Assembly: GCF_000430845.1 (NCBI RefSeq)
Contig: NZ_AUMU01000010.1
Coordinates: 1-64,000, forward strand
Direction of reading: 5' to 3'
Source: Chryseobacterium gregarium DSM 19109
GTDB taxonomy: Bacteria; Bacteroidota; Bacteroidia; Flavobacteriales; Weeksellaceae
DNA: 64,000 nt
Under the pieces are notes generated by a model. It saw nothing but the letters and a program-made list of their open reading frames with translations. It was not told where the DNA came from and ran no database searches. Of the stretch, positions 26,252-36,069 are shown one piece after another (the stretch's first letter is position 1; every line of letters starts with the position of its first letter). A program made the position numbers and the translations under genes.

Positions 26252-28381
26252 TTATGATTTTACGCTCATGTCTGCAATAATATTCATTGCTTCCTGAAGG
26301 TAGGTGTCTTTTCTCATATTTTTAATCCACATTTCAGATTTTTTCTTGAATGCTTCATCTTTTTTCTCTCTTTCCATTTCTGCAGGAAACATCATGAATT
26401 TCAGTCCGTTATCAAACTTCGTCAATACTTTGAACTTTTCTATCTGAGCTTTTCTCTGCTTCATCACTTCATTGAATTTGTTGATATTCAAAGTAATGGT
26501 CTCCTCTTTATCCAGTTGTTCTCTCCACTTCGCAGATTCCAGTAATAACTGATAATTGTTGTTTTTAGCCATTCTGCCTGAGCTTTTAGCTTCCAAAGCT
26601 TTGATATCGAAATAGTTCAGTTTCTGAAAACCCGTTGCCGGAATCTTGTCCCATGCCAATGCATAATCATCATATCTTTCCCCGATTTCGGCATACGTAA
26701 AGAAATCTTTCATCTGGATATCGGAAATAATCCCTTTTCTCTGAGTAGATTCTCCTGTTATCCTGTAGAACTTCTGGATCGTCAGTTTTAAAGATCCGAA
26801 ATCATCTTCCGTATTCAGGAATCTGTTTAAATCAACAAATGTCTGAACAGTTCCTTTTCCGAAAGACTGGGGTGAACCGATAATCATAGCCCTGCCGTAA
26901 TCCTGCATAACACCGGCTAAGATTTCAGAAGCTGAAGCTGAAAGTTCGTTCTGCATGATAACCAACGGACCTGTCCAGATCGGGGTCTCATTCTTATTCT
27001 TTAGAGTCTGGATTTTCCCGTTTCCGTCTTTCACCTGTACGTAAGGCCCGGCCTGCATGAAAAGACCCATAATATCCCCTACTTCTGTTAATGAACCTCC
27101 ACCGTTATTTCTTAAGTCTAAAACAATGCCTTCAATGTTCTGGGCTTTCAGTTTAATAATCTCATTTTTAATGTCATCCGAAGCATTTCTTCCGTTCGGA
27201 TTTTCAAAATCAGCATTGAAGCTCGGCAGATTGATAAAACCATATTTTTTTCCGTTTGGAGAATTGACTACGATACTTCTTGCGAAAGTATCTTCAATAG
27301 CCACTTCCTCACGGATCATGGTCACATCTTTAATGCTCCCGTCTTTTTTCTGAACCGTCAGCGTTACCGGCGTTCCTTTTTCACCTCTGATCAGACGTAC
27401 CGCTTCATCAGAAAGCATTCCCACTACATTTACGGCATCTTCTTTCGGTTTAGATCTTACCTTTAAGATTTTATCCCCTTCAGAAAGCTGTTTCGATTTC
27501 CAGGCAGGTGCTCCGATAGTCAAAGCTCCCAAATATAGGTTTCCTTTTTTCTCCTGGATGATGGCACCGATCCCGATTACTTTTCCTGTAAAATTGGTAT
27601 CAAAGTCTTCTTTATCCTTCGGAGAATAATAGTTGGTATGCGGATCGAATACTTCAGTATATGCATTCATATATACAGTAAACCAATCCATCTTTTTTCT
27701 TTTCTTGAATCTCGTAAATGTCTCTTTTACCAGGTCTTTTACCTCATCAGTAGCTTTTTTAAGCTTCTGGTCTGCCGCAAGCGGCTGGTATTTGATCGTA
27801 TCTTTAAGATTATATTTCTGAACAGAATCCTTTTTCTCTTTCTGAGCTTCTTCCTTGCTGTTCATAGATTCAATTTCCTGAAGGATATTGTACTTGATAA
27901 ACTTTTTCCACTCGGTATACTGTTCCTGCTTGTTGGCTGGCACTTTTTTAATCTTCGGTTCAAGCGTCAGGCTTTCATTTTCTTCCAGATTGATCGGTTT
28001 GCTGAAAATATCCTGGGTGATCTTATCGATTTCGTCTACCCTTTGGTATAATCTGTCGATTGTTAATTTATAAAATGTAAGATCTCCCTGATTAATATAG
28101 TCATCAAGCTTGGTTTCATGCTTTCCGAATTCATCCATATCCGACTGAAGGAAGTATCTTTTACCCGAATCCACCAATTCGAAATAATGCTTGTAAACAT
28201 CTTTAGAATAAGCATCATTGATAGGTTTCGGGCTGTAATGTAAGTAAGAAAGAGTATTTTTTACGCTCACCATTATCGTCTGCATCTTTTCGTCATCATT
28301 CTTTGGCGAGTTGAAACAAAACATTAGACTTGTTAATGGAATCAGGAGCAAAAATTTATTCAGTTTAAAATTTTTCCACAT
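26252..28381 (-). CDS. prc: Tail-specific C-terminal processing protease (Prc/Tsp)
   Basis: 709 residues. An N-terminal hydrophobic segment with a cysteine (LMFCFNSP) should export it to the periplasm. Order: helical N-terminal domain (about 40-240), PDZ domain (about 260-350, ending in GEKGTPVTLTVQ), S41 peptidase core with the serine motif SASASEILAGVMQDYG and the lysine motif SFGKGTVQ, then a helical C-terminal extension typical of Prc (DUF3340 region). It degrades misfolded or tagged periplasmic proteins and trims envelope proteins. It stands alone, with a 257-base gap upstream before the DUF4249 gene. Confidence 0.92.
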   Translation of the reverse strand: MWKNFKLNKFLLLIPLTSLMFCFNSPKNDDEKMQTIMVSVKNTLSYLHYSPKPINDAYSKDVYKHYFELVDSGKRYFLQSDMDEFGKHETKLDDYINQGDLTFYKLTIDRLYQRVDEIDKITQDIFSKPINLEENESLTLEPKIKKVPANKQEQYTEWKKFIKYNILQEIESMNSKEEAQKEKKDSVQKYNLKDTIKYQPLAADQKLKKATDEVKDLVKETFTRFKKRKKMDWFTVYMNAYTEVFDPHTNYYSPKDKEDFDTNFTGKVIGIGAIIQEKKGNLYLGALTIGAPAWKSKQLSEGDKILKVRSKPKEDAVNVVGMLSDEAVRLIRGEKGTPVTLTVQKKDGSIKDVTMIREEVAIEDTFARSIVVNSPNGKKYGFINLPSFNADFENPNGRNASDDIKNEIIKLKAQNIEGIVLDLRNNGGGSLTEVGDIMGLFMQAGPYVQVKDGNGKIQTLKNKNETPIWTGPLVIMQNELSASASEILAGVMQDYGRAMIIGSPQSFGKGTVQTFVDLNRFLNTEDDFGSLKLTIQKFYRITGESTQRKGIISDIQMKDFFTYAEIGERYDDYALAWDKIPATGFQKLNYFDIKALEAKSSGRMAKNNNYQLLLESAKWREQLDKEETITLNINKFNEVMKQRKAQIEKFKVLTKFDNGLKFMMFPAEMEREKKDEAFKKKSEMWIKNMRKDTYLQEAMNIIADMSVKS

Positions 28382-28638
28382 AAATCTGTAATGTATTTTA
28401 ATATTTTTTTTTAAAAGTATTTGTAATAAGTAGTAATTTTCAATTTATTGTTACGAACTATCAAATTTAATACCTTATTTATAAATATGAGATAGTTTTA
28501 AGGCTTTTTGTTAAAATAGATGCCTTCCGGTAAGTTCACAGAGCTTAACCGTTATTTAATTAACTGAAATAACGCTGCTTAGAAGTGACTTTATTAAGTG
28601 TAAAGATAAAATCCGTGAATATTAGAATCTCTCTTATT

Positions 28639-29445
28639 TTATTGGATCACGATGCTTTTTGTTCTGACTGTATGGGCAGAAAAATATCCCAAAGCTCCGT
28701 TGCTGATATTGCCCGGCGGGTTGGCCGGTGTGATTCCGCCTCCCGGGCCGCCTCCTGAAAGCTGCAGAAGAGCGGAATAAAAAGTATAGACATTGGTATC
28801 AATAGACTGCATCTCCACATGGATCACATCTCCTGCCACCACTTTAATATCATCTGCTTCTTCATCATCATTCGGCAGCAGCAGAGGCCTCTGGTTCGGG
28901 AGCCCGTTGTTCACATTGTCAGAAAATTCCGAGAAGAATTTTTTAGGATTGTTATTGACCGTATAAATGAAAAGATATCGGTTTCCTAAAGCGGGAGGAT
29001 CTGTAAAGACCGGCAGAAGAGTGTAGCTTGTCTCTCCTCCTACCATAAAAGAATCCTGCTCAAGCCCTTCGAAATCTACCGGCTGGGGCATGGTACTCTG
29101 TGCGGTGTACTGCTGCCCTTCAGCATTGATTTTCAGCATATAAACTCTTCCGGGCTGCCCTGTAAACGAGGAAGCCTGATAAGTCCCGTTGCCTACATAC
29201 TGCATGGTCTCCGTTTGTCCGGTATTGTCGCTTAAAACGACCTGAGCATTGGCAACAGCCGGATACTGATTGGCTTGGGTAAAGGCTACAGATTTTGTTA
29301 TTTTTACAAAATAAGGCCCTGCCTGATCGGTTATATTTCCTTCGATAACGATTTTCCCGCTTTGATTTTCCAGGTCAAGATCGATTTCTTTTTCGCAGGC
29401 TGTGACCAGAAATAAGGTGACTAGAATTAAAAATATATTTTTCAT
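28639..29445 (-). CDS. DUF4249 surface-type lipoprotein
   Basis: 268 residues with lipobox LFLVTAC, cysteine at 17, followed by the acidic EKEIDLDLENQ, which is compatible with the lipoprotein export signal of Bacteroidota. The first beta domain (GKIVIEGNITDQAGPYFVKITKS) and the NRYLFIYTVNN segment are typical of DUF4249. This family is regularly encoded right after a TonB-dependent receptor, probably acting as its surface-exposed partner. Here the gap is three bases. The C-terminal SGGGPGGGITPANPP loop is flexible. The ligand is unknown. Confidence 0.88.
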   Translation of the reverse strand: MKNIFLILVTLFLVTACEKEIDLDLENQSGKIVIEGNITDQAGPYFVKITKSVAFTQANQYPAVANAQVVLSDNTGQTETMQYVGNGTYQASSFTGQPGRVYMLKINAEGQQYTAQSTMPQPVDFEGLEQDSFMVGGETSYTLLPVFTDPPALGNRYLFIYTVNNNPKKFFSEFSDNVNNGLPNQRPLLLPNDDEEADDIKVVAGDVIHVEMQSIDTNVYTFYSALLQLSGGGPGGGITPANPPGNISNGALGYFSAHTVRTKSIVIQ

Positions 29446-29448
29446 CAG

Positions 29449-31785
29449 TTAAAATTTAAAATTATACGTGATATTCGGCACCCATTTGAACAGCGAAGTC
29501 TGCATGGCCCGCGTTGTTCCGGGTTTGTCCGGATTGTCTTCAAAAGTAATGGTGTAGGCATTTTCACGTCCGTAGATGTTGTAAATCCCAAACGACCAGG
29601 AACCTTTAAATCGCTTGTTGCCTCCCGGCTCGTAAGTAGCATTCAGGTCCATCCGGTGATAGGCGGGCATCCTATCGGCATTTCGGCTGCTGTACTGGAA
29701 GATCGTCTGTCCGTTCAGCTCGTACTTTCCGGTGGGGAATGTTACGGCATTTCCGGTACTGTAAAGGAATAATCCTGAAAAAGACCATTTCGGGTTCAGC
29801 TCATAGGTGGCTACCACCGAAAGGTCATGGGTCTTATCCACCCTTGCATTGTACCATTCATTATCATTGATCCCGTTTATTTTCCTTTCTGTTTTGGATA
29901 AGGTATAGGAAATCCAGCCGGTGAGTTTTCCGCTTTTCTTTTTGGCAATTATTTCAAGACCGTAAGCCCTCCCTTTCCCGAAAAGCAGTTCACTTTCTAC
30001 ATCGGCTGCAGTATCAAATGAGATCTGTGCTCCGTTTTTATAGTCGATCTGATTCTGCATCGATTTGTAATATACCTCGGCATTCAGCTCGTAATTATTA
30101 TTGTTAAAATTCCGGCTGTAGCCGGCACTTACCTGATCTGCAATTTCCGGTTTTACCGTATAACTGCTTCCGATCCACTGATCGGTAGGGTTTCCGCTTC
30201 CGCTGTTGCTCAGCAGGTGCAGGTTCTGGGTATTCCGGGAATAGCCTCCTTTTACGCTGCTCACTTCATTGATCCTGTAATTCGCGGTAATCCTCGGTTC
30301 AAGATTAACGTACGTTTTTCCGAATTTCCCTTTTTCCAGAAATTTGGAACCGGTCAATATGCCGTTTTCATAGGTGTTAAAAGTATCACCGCCTAAAACA
30401 CTGAACAGCGAAAGCCTCGCCCCGTAATTGATGGTCAGTTTTTCTGTTGCCTTGAAATCATCATTCATATACAATGCATTTTCCCAGGAATACCTTGAGT
30501 TTCTCGGAAAGCTGCTTACACTGGTCCCGGAAGCACTGCTTGGCGTGATGGTGTGATAAATAGACTGTAAACCGAAACGGACAGAATGCCTATTTCCGGC
30601 AAACCAGGTAAAATCCTGCTTAAGGTTCCAGTCATCAATCACAGAATCGAGCCCGAAAGTATTATTGTTGCTGCTTAGGCTTACATTATAATTGTAATTG
30701 CTGTAGATCAGGGATGTATTGGAGAATAATTTACTGCTGATGATGCTGTTCCAGCGTAAAGTAGCCGTTGTATTTCCCCAGTCTGTAGAAAAAGTATCTC
30801 CCAGCCCCAAAACATCCCTTCCGAAATAGCCTGATAAATAAAGACGGTTATTTTCATTGATCTGGTAATTCGCTTTCAAATTCAAATCATAAAAATATAG
30901 CTTGCTGTCTTTAAAATCATCCGTGGCTTTCAGAAATACATCAGCATACGTTCTTCTTCCTGAAACGATAAAAGAAGACTTTTCCCTCTGGATAGGCCCT
31001 TCTACACTGAGTCTGCTGCTGATCAGCCCGATTCCCCCATTGATATTGTAATCTTTATTGTTCCCGTCCTTCATCTTGACATCCAAAACCGAAGAAAGCC
31101 TTCCTCCGTACTGGGCCGGACTGTTTCCTTTGATGATACTGGCATCTTTGAGGGCATCACTGTTAAAGGTACTGAAAAATCCGAGAAGGTGGGAAGCATT
31201 GTATACCGCTGCTTCATCCAACAGAATAAGGTTCTGGTCGGTGGCCCCTCCTCTTACGCTGAACCCGCTGCTCCCTTCACCGTTGCTTTTGATTCCCGGT
31301 AAGAGCTGTATGGTTTTCATCACATCTTTTTCACCGAATAGCACAGGAAGTTTCTCAATATTTTTAATGCTTAACGTTTCCATTCCCATCTGCGCGGAAG
31401 ACAGGTTCCTGTCTTTTTTTATTCCTGAAATCACCACCTCATCAATCTTTCCGGTTCTTTCTTCTTCTTCTTCTCCGGAATCCAGCTGTAAATCCTGCTT
31501 GATGTTGTCTTCAACGGTAATGCTCTGCTGAAAGTCTTTAAAGCCGGGATTGGAAACCATCAGCCGGTAGGTCCCTTTCGGAAGGGAAAGCGAGTAAAAG
31601 CCGTATTCATTGGCAACCACAGAAATGGAAGGGACTTCAGCAACCCTTACGGTAACACCGATCAGCAATTCGCCGTTTTTCTTGTCTTTTACCGTACCGC
31701 TTACCGAGTACTGCTGCGCAAAAACAACGGTACTGAAACAGATTGCTGCTGCGGAAGTGGCCGCCTTTAAAAGGAATGTCTGCAT
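29449..31785 (-). CDS. TonB-dependent receptor paired with DUF4249 lipoprotein
   Basis: 778 residues: signal peptide (STVVFAQQ), a carboxypeptidase-regulatory-like domain (YSVSGTVKDKKNGELLIGVTV), a short acidic linker (SGEEEEERTGKIDEVVISG) reminiscent of a TonB box, plug segment LPVLFGEKDVMKTIQLLPGIKSNGEG with FSVRGGATDQN, and a long barrel ending in WVPNITYNFKF. Such receptors coupled to DUF4249 proteins import unidentified nutrients in Bacteroidota. It has no SusD-type partner, which argues against ordinary polysaccharide uptake. Confidence 0.9.
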   Translation of the reverse strand: MQTFLLKAATSAAAICFSTVVFAQQYSVSGTVKDKKNGELLIGVTVRVAEVPSISVVANEYGFYSLSLPKGTYRLMVSNPGFKDFQQSITVEDNIKQDLQLDSGEEEEERTGKIDEVVISGIKKDRNLSSAQMGMETLSIKNIEKLPVLFGEKDVMKTIQLLPGIKSNGEGSSGFSVRGGATDQNLILLDEAAVYNASHLLGFFSTFNSDALKDASIIKGNSPAQYGGRLSSVLDVKMKDGNNKDYNINGGIGLISSRLSVEGPIQREKSSFIVSGRRTYADVFLKATDDFKDSKLYFYDLNLKANYQINENNRLYLSGYFGRDVLGLGDTFSTDWGNTTATLRWNSIISSKLFSNTSLIYSNYNYNVSLSSNNNTFGLDSVIDDWNLKQDFTWFAGNRHSVRFGLQSIYHTITPSSASGTSVSSFPRNSRYSWENALYMNDDFKATEKLTINYGARLSLFSVLGGDTFNTYENGILTGSKFLEKGKFGKTYVNLEPRITANYRINEVSSVKGGYSRNTQNLHLLSNSGSGNPTDQWIGSSYTVKPEIADQVSAGYSRNFNNNNYELNAEVYYKSMQNQIDYKNGAQISFDTAADVESELLFGKGRAYGLEIIAKKKSGKLTGWISYTLSKTERKINGINDNEWYNARVDKTHDLSVVATYELNPKWSFSGLFLYSTGNAVTFPTGKYELNGQTIFQYSSRNADRMPAYHRMDLNATYEPGGNKRFKGSWSFGIYNIYGRENAYTITFEDNPDKPGTTRAMQTSLFKWVPNITYNFKF

Positions 31786-32106
31786 GGTTTACTTTTTATT
31801 ATTGTAACGCTTATAATTATTTTAAGTCACTTGTAAAATATGAATACCATAGAATCAGCGGCAGATCATAAAAAGAGTGTTCTCACGGCAAATGACCCGC
31901 AATAATACGATTTAATAATGTATTACTGCGTTACAAAAACGCCGGAACGGATAAAATATTTTGCGGTTTCAGAATCATAATGAAGAAATAACTGGCTTTA
32001 AGATTATTATTCCGGTGATGGATGTATTAACACTCGATGACTTCAGGTAAAATTATCATGGAGTATTTATATTACATCGTATATTTGTTAAAATTAAAAA
32101 TATAAT
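31786..32106. other. Divergent intergenic region with surE promoter
   Basis: 321 bases with no gene. On the plus strand TATATTTG (32080-32087) is an exact -7 element 20 bases before surE. No comparable element was seen for the receptor on the opposite strand. No repeats or RNA gene recognised. Confidence 0.5.
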
Positions 32107-32877
32107 ATGGAAAGACCTCTTATTCTGGTTACGAATGATGATGGAATCACAGCACCTGGTATCAGAAATCTTGTCAGTTTTATGAACGAAATCGGAGACG
32201 TAATGGTGGTAGCGCCGAACTCTCCGCAAAGCGGTAAAGGCCACGCCATTACCATCAATTCCACCCTGAGTTATGAAGAAGTACAGCTTGAAGGCCCACA
32301 GACGGATTTTTCATGCAGCGGAACACCTGTAGACTGTGTAAAAATGGCACTTGATAAAATTTTACCGAGAAGGCCGGATATTGTGGTTTCAGGAATTAAT
32401 CACGGAGCCAACTCTTCCATCAATGTCATTTATTCAGGAACTATGTCTGCAGCCGTTGAGGCCGGTGTGGAAAGTATTCCCGCCATTGGATTTTCATTAC
32501 TTGATTTCAGTTGGGAAGCAGATTTTACACAGGCGAAAGAATATATTCAGAGCATTGTTAAAAGAACACTGGAAAATCCTATGCCTAAAGGAGTTGTTTT
32601 AAATGTTAACATCCCGAAACTTTTAAAAGAAGAAATTAAAGGCGTGAAGGTCTGCAAGCAGGCTCATGCCAAATGGGAAGAAAATTTTGACGAAAGGATA
32701 AATCCCCACGGTAAAAAATACTACTGGCTGACCGGATATTTCAATAATATGGATGAATCCGAAGATGCTGATGAAACGGCTTTGGCCAACGGATATATCT
32801 CAATTGTTCCTGTGAAGTTTGACTTAACAGCGTATGAGTATATGAATACACTGAGCGAGGTAATGAAGTTTGAATAA
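32107..32877 (+). CDS. surE: 5'/3'-nucleotidase SurE
   Basis: 256 residues. The metal-binding motif LVTNDDGITAPGI stands at the N terminus, with NSPQSGKGHAIT and SGINHGANSSINVIYSGTMSAAVEA completing the active site. The enzyme dephosphorylates nucleoside monophosphates in the cytosol. Its stop overlaps the ATG of the downstream acetyltransferase by one base, so the two are coupled. Confidence 0.95.
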   Translation: MERPLILVTNDDGITAPGIRNLVSFMNEIGDVMVVAPNSPQSGKGHAITINSTLSYEEVQLEGPQTDFSCSGTPVDCVKMALDKILPRRPDIVVSGINHGANSSINVIYSGTMSAAVEAGVESIPAIGFSLLDFSWEADFTQAKEYIQSIVKRTLENPMPKGVVLNVNIPKLLKEEIKGVKVCKQAHAKWEENFDERINPHGKKYYWLTGYFNNMDESEDADETALANGYISIVPVKFDLTAYEYMNTLSEVMKFE

Positions 32878-33539
32878 TGTATCAGAAACTAGACAATCCT
32901 GTTTATAATTCACTTAATGAATACCACAAAAATTTTTGTTTAAACTTTGGAGATTCTAAGTTTTATAATCCTGAAGTTGCGGCTTTCGGTGGTTCAGTAA
33001 AGATAGCAAAAGATAAAGATATCGCAGAATATTTAAAAATCTGTGATGATTTTCTTATTTTCGGAGTTAGGCCTCAAGATAATTTTACAAAAGTATTATC
33101 TCAGCTTGTCTGTGACCAATATATTTTAGAAAAGACAATTAACCTGGATTTTACAGAAGAAATAGTCCTTTTACAAGAGGAAAATAACGAAGAACTTTTT
33201 TGTTTTATTAAAAAATTCTATCCTTATTACTTTAAAAACAGAACTCCGGAAATGGGCCGTTATTTTGGCATTTTTAAGAACAATAAACTGGTAGCAGTTA
33301 CGGGTGAAAGAATGCAGATGGCCGATATGACTGAAGTAAGCGCTGTTATTACAGATACTGATTATCATGGAAAAGGCTATGCCAAACAACTTATTGCCTT
33401 TATTACCGATAAAATATTTGCAGATCATAAGACCCCTTTTCTCCATGTGGCGGAAAATAATACTGGCGCTAAAAAACTTTACGATAAATTAGGTTTCAAT
33501 CACAGAGGAACCATCAATTTATGGAGTGTAAAGGGGTAG
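32877..33539 (+). CDS. GNAT family N-acetyltransferase (FR47-like)
   Basis: 220 residues. The C-terminal half has the acetyl-CoA fold: TEVSAVITDTDYHGKGYAKQLIAF holds the R/Q-x-x-G-x-G/A-type pyrophosphate loop and HVAENNTGAKKLYDKLGF is the usual motif B. The N-terminal half (1-100) is divergent and may recognise the acceptor. The substrate is unknown. Translation is coupled to surE, but a functional link is not obvious. Confidence 0.85.
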   Translation: MYQKLDNPVYNSLNEYHKNFCLNFGDSKFYNPEVAAFGGSVKIAKDKDIAEYLKICDDFLIFGVRPQDNFTKVLSQLVCDQYILEKTINLDFTEEIVLLQEENNEELFCFIKKFYPYYFKNRTPEMGRYFGIFKNNKLVAVTGERMQMADMTEVSAVITDTDYHGKGYAKQLIAFITDKIFADHKTPFLHVAENNTGAKKLYDKLGFNHRGTINLWSVKG

Positions 33540-33646
33540 TTTTTACCCCTTTATTTTATTTCTTGTTACTTCTCCTTATTTGATAGAATTTTCATTCATT
33601 TATTTAGAAGAAATTCAAGTTTTGTTCATTCATTAAATACATTCAT

Positions 33647-35050
33647 TTAAAAGAGGATTTTATCTTCTCTTCTCAATTCTTCCAGATATTTGATTTTATC
33701 ATCCCGGTAAAAAAGGTTCATTGTTTCAAAAGGGATCAATTTTAAATCTTTATTAACGATATGAACGCACGATTTTTTCACGGCACGGACATCAAAATCA
33801 TGGGCATCCATAAAATTCATTATGATAATCCTGAACAGATTGTCATAATCCAGGTTCGGAGCCGATACGTCCGGCAGGCAGCACAGTAACTGATTGACTT
33901 TAGGCTGTACCTTGTCTACAGAAATTCCCGTGCTGAAAATATCCAGGAGCTTCATCTGAAGACCGCTGTCCTGCTCATATACAATCGTATTCTTGGTTTC
34001 ATTATTCAACAGGTCAGCTGGATTGATATATCGGGTTAAAGGAATGATTTCGCCTTCCAGTTTCAGGATATATCCCATTGCCAAAGCATCGGGATTGCAA
34101 GGAACCGGAATAATGTCATCTCCGTTGAGAAGCGGAAACTGGTTTAGGATTTCCTGCCTTACCTCCGTCAACGTTATTTTTTCATGTGCAGAATCATCGC
34201 GGTTCCTGCCTGCAATTTCCACAGGCTGAAAGGTAATGCCGCGGACACATTTCTGCTTTAAGGCAAATTCAATAATCTTTCCGATTTCATCGATATTTTT
34301 ATCTTTCTGGAGAACAATTACCAGCGTAGTAGAAAGGTTCAAAGCATTAAGCTTTTCCAGCGCTTTCATCCGGATATTGGTAAGGTCTTTTCCTCTGAAA
34401 TCCTGCAGTACTTCAGGTTTAAAGGAGTCAAACTGAAGATAAACTTCAAACTCCGGGGCATACGCAGCCAGCTTTTCTGCAAAACCCGGATCATTGGCAA
34501 TTCGCACCCCATTAGTATTTAACATCAGATGCTTGATTGGTTTTGATTTGGCAATATCCATGATTTTAAAAAACTCAGGATGGATCGTCGGTTCTCCGCC
34601 GCTGATCTGTACCACATCAGGCTCCCCTTCATTTTTAACGATAATATCGAACATCGCTTCGATTTCTTCCAGGGTTCTGTGGCTTCCGTAGTGCGGCGAA
34701 GACATAGCATAACAGGTCGGGCAGGTAAGATTGCAGCGGTCTGTTACTTCTACGATAGAAAGGCAGCTGTGCTGCTCATGGTCAACACACAGGCCACAGT
34801 CATAAGGACAGCCATATTCAACATCGGTCCCGAAATGGACCGGCATTTCAGACGCTTTGTTATAGTTTCTGATGTTTTTATAATAATGGACATCGGAAGC
34901 AATTTTCGTCTTAAAAAAGCCATGATCCGGACATCTTTTGGTCATAAAAACAGCTTCGTCTTCAATGATGATCTTAGCGCCTACCCTTTTGAGGCATTCC
35001 GGGCAAAGACTGATGGTATAATCGTAATAGGTATAATTTCTTACAGGCAT
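33647..35050 (-). CDS. Cysteine-rich radical SAM protein (Mj0619/Tes-like)
   Basis: 467 residues. Residues C16-P-E-C19 and C40-P-D-H43 could form a rubredoxin-like metal site; C81, C85, C88 and C96 form a second cluster motif; C106-x3-C110-x2-C113 (TDRCNLTCPTCYA) is the radical SAM site, followed by VQISGGEPT and LNTNG. Further cysteines lie in the C-terminal half (PVPCNP, LLCCLPD, SCVHI). This architecture resembles Mj0619, which has been described as an archaeal tetraether synthase and earlier as a pterin methylase. The gene is the last in an operon with a small membrane protein and an Lgt-like protein, so a lipid substrate is possible. This inference rests on cysteine pattern and context. 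Confidence 0.75.
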   Translation of the reverse strand: MPVRNYTYYDYTISLCPECLKRVGAKIIIEDEAVFMTKRCPDHGFFKTKIASDVHYYKNIRNYNKASEMPVHFGTDVEYGCPYDCGLCVDHEQHSCLSIVEVTDRCNLTCPTCYAMSSPHYGSHRTLEEIEAMFDIIVKNEGEPDVVQISGGEPTIHPEFFKIMDIAKSKPIKHLMLNTNGVRIANDPGFAEKLAAYAPEFEVYLQFDSFKPEVLQDFRGKDLTNIRMKALEKLNALNLSTTLVIVLQKDKNIDEIGKIIEFALKQKCVRGITFQPVEIAGRNRDDSAHEKITLTEVRQEILNQFPLLNGDDIIPVPCNPDALAMGYILKLEGEIIPLTRYINPADLLNNETKNTIVYEQDSGLQMKLLDIFSTGISVDKVQPKVNQLLCCLPDVSAPNLDYDNLFRIIIMNFMDAHDFDVRAVKKSCVHIVNKDLKLIPFETMNLFYRDDKIKYLEELRREDKILF

Positions 35051-35061
35051 AATTTGGATTT

Positions 35062-35295
35062 TTACATTCCTCCGCAGACAAATCCGCTGATCAGACCGCA
35101 GATTAACAATGAGATCAGCATGGTCAGCAGGAACTGTTTGGTTGAAAATTTACGGCCGTCTTTGCTTTCATAAATAAGTTTGACAAAAACAGTAATAATC
35201 AGTGAGACAAATAATGAGACCCCGAGAATGATCAGAATGATCATCGCGACCAATCCTCCCAGGCCTCCGACTTCCAAAAGCGTTAGCGTTTTCAT
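35062..35295 (-). CDS. Small two-helix membrane protein
   Basis: 77 residues. Helix 1 is about 14-36 (AMIILIILGVSLFVSLIITVF), helix 2 about 55-76, with a short basic loop YESKDGRKFSTKQ between. The sequence ends CGGM. It overlaps the Lgt-like gene start region by four bases and is followed 11 bases later by the radical SAM gene. It looks like a membrane subunit of the pair; no known family recognised. Confidence 0.7.
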   Translation of the reverse strand: MKTLTLLEVGGLGGLVAMIILIILGVSLFVSLIITVFVKLIYESKDGRKFSTKQFLLTMLISLLICGLISGFVCGGM

Positions 35296-36056
35296 ATTTT
35301 CTTGGTATTTTTTATGACCGGTAAACGGGTCTCTTCTTTAATCTTATAAATGTAATAAATAATTATGCAAATACACACGATCTGAATTGTTCCTAAATTT
35401 CCAACCAGCTCTATCCGTGGCTTGAGAAAGTCTAGTATCAACCTGAAGGTAAAATAACTGAGCATAAATAGCTTGAATATAAAGCCTGACGGAAACTCCA
35501 TTTTCCCCTGAGCCGTTTTTAAGCAGATCCAGAGAATGACCAGAAAAGCAATTTCATAGAGCGCAACGGGATGCCTCAGGTACTGGTCTCCCAGATGCAT
35601 TCCGAAAACCGAATCAGTAGGGATTCCATAGGTTTCTTCATGAATTCCTGTCAGGAAACACCCGATCCTACCGATTATCATGGCCAACATCAAGGGATAA
35701 ACCATCAGATCTCCGGTGCTTGTTTTATGGCAGACTATTTTTTTCGCCAGCTCCACGCCTGCTAATCCGAAAGCCAGTCCGCCCACGATGGTATTGTTGG
35801 TCCAGAATGTCTTTATGCTAAAATGCGCAAAAAGTTGATACGGGTTTTCCAGGTTACCGATCAACTTGGAACCGATTAAAGCCCCTGCAGTGGCGCCAAT
35901 TAAAACTGCCGCCGACGTGTTGAACGAAACTTTTTCTGCTGATTTTCTTTTTAAATAGAAATAATACCGCATCCCGATAAATATCCCTAAAGTTTCAAAA
36001 ACAGGGTGTGCAAGAACCGTCTTACCGAAAATCTGAAAAGTGACAGGGAAATCCAT
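35292..36056 (-). CDS. Prolipoprotein diacylglyceryl transferase-like membrane protein (divergent)
   Basis: 254 residues, about seven helices. GRIGCFLTGIHEE aligns with the Lgt signature GRxGNFINGE, and LRHPVALYE with RHPSQLYE. Two differences matter: the Asn after GRIG is Cys, and the conserved His in the HGG loop (H103 in E. coli) appears replaced in NTIVGGLAFGLAG. It is therefore probably not the housekeeping enzyme that adds diacylglycerol to lipoproteins. It is the first gene of an operon ending with a Tes-like radical SAM enzyme. A lipid-binding or lipid-transfer role is an inference. Confidence 0.8.
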   Translation of the reverse strand: MDFPVTFQIFGKTVLAHPVFETLGIFIGMRYYFYLKRKSAEKVSFNTSAAVLIGATAGALIGSKLIGNLENPYQLFAHFSIKTFWTNNTIVGGLAFGLAGVELAKKIVCHKTSTGDLMVYPLMLAMIIGRIGCFLTGIHEETYGIPTDSVFGMHLGDQYLRHPVALYEIAFLVILWICLKTAQGKMEFPSGFIFKLFMLSYFTFRLILDFLKPRIELVGNLGTIQIVCICIIIYYIYKIKEETRLPVIKNTKKI

Positions 36057-36061
36057 GAATT

Positions 36062-36069
36062 CAAAAATA
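36062..36069 (-). promoter_or_regulatory. Promoter -7 element immediately upstream of the Lgt-like gene
   Basis: Minus-strand TATTTTTG fits TAnnTTTG and ends only five bases before the start codon, so the transcript would be leaderless or nearly so. Confidence 0.5.

Noticed and set aside
35292-36056. Annotation as housekeeping Lgt
   Set aside because: Key residues (His of the HGG loop, Asn of GRxGN) appear changed and the neighbour is a radical SAM enzyme, so the canonical function was not assigned.
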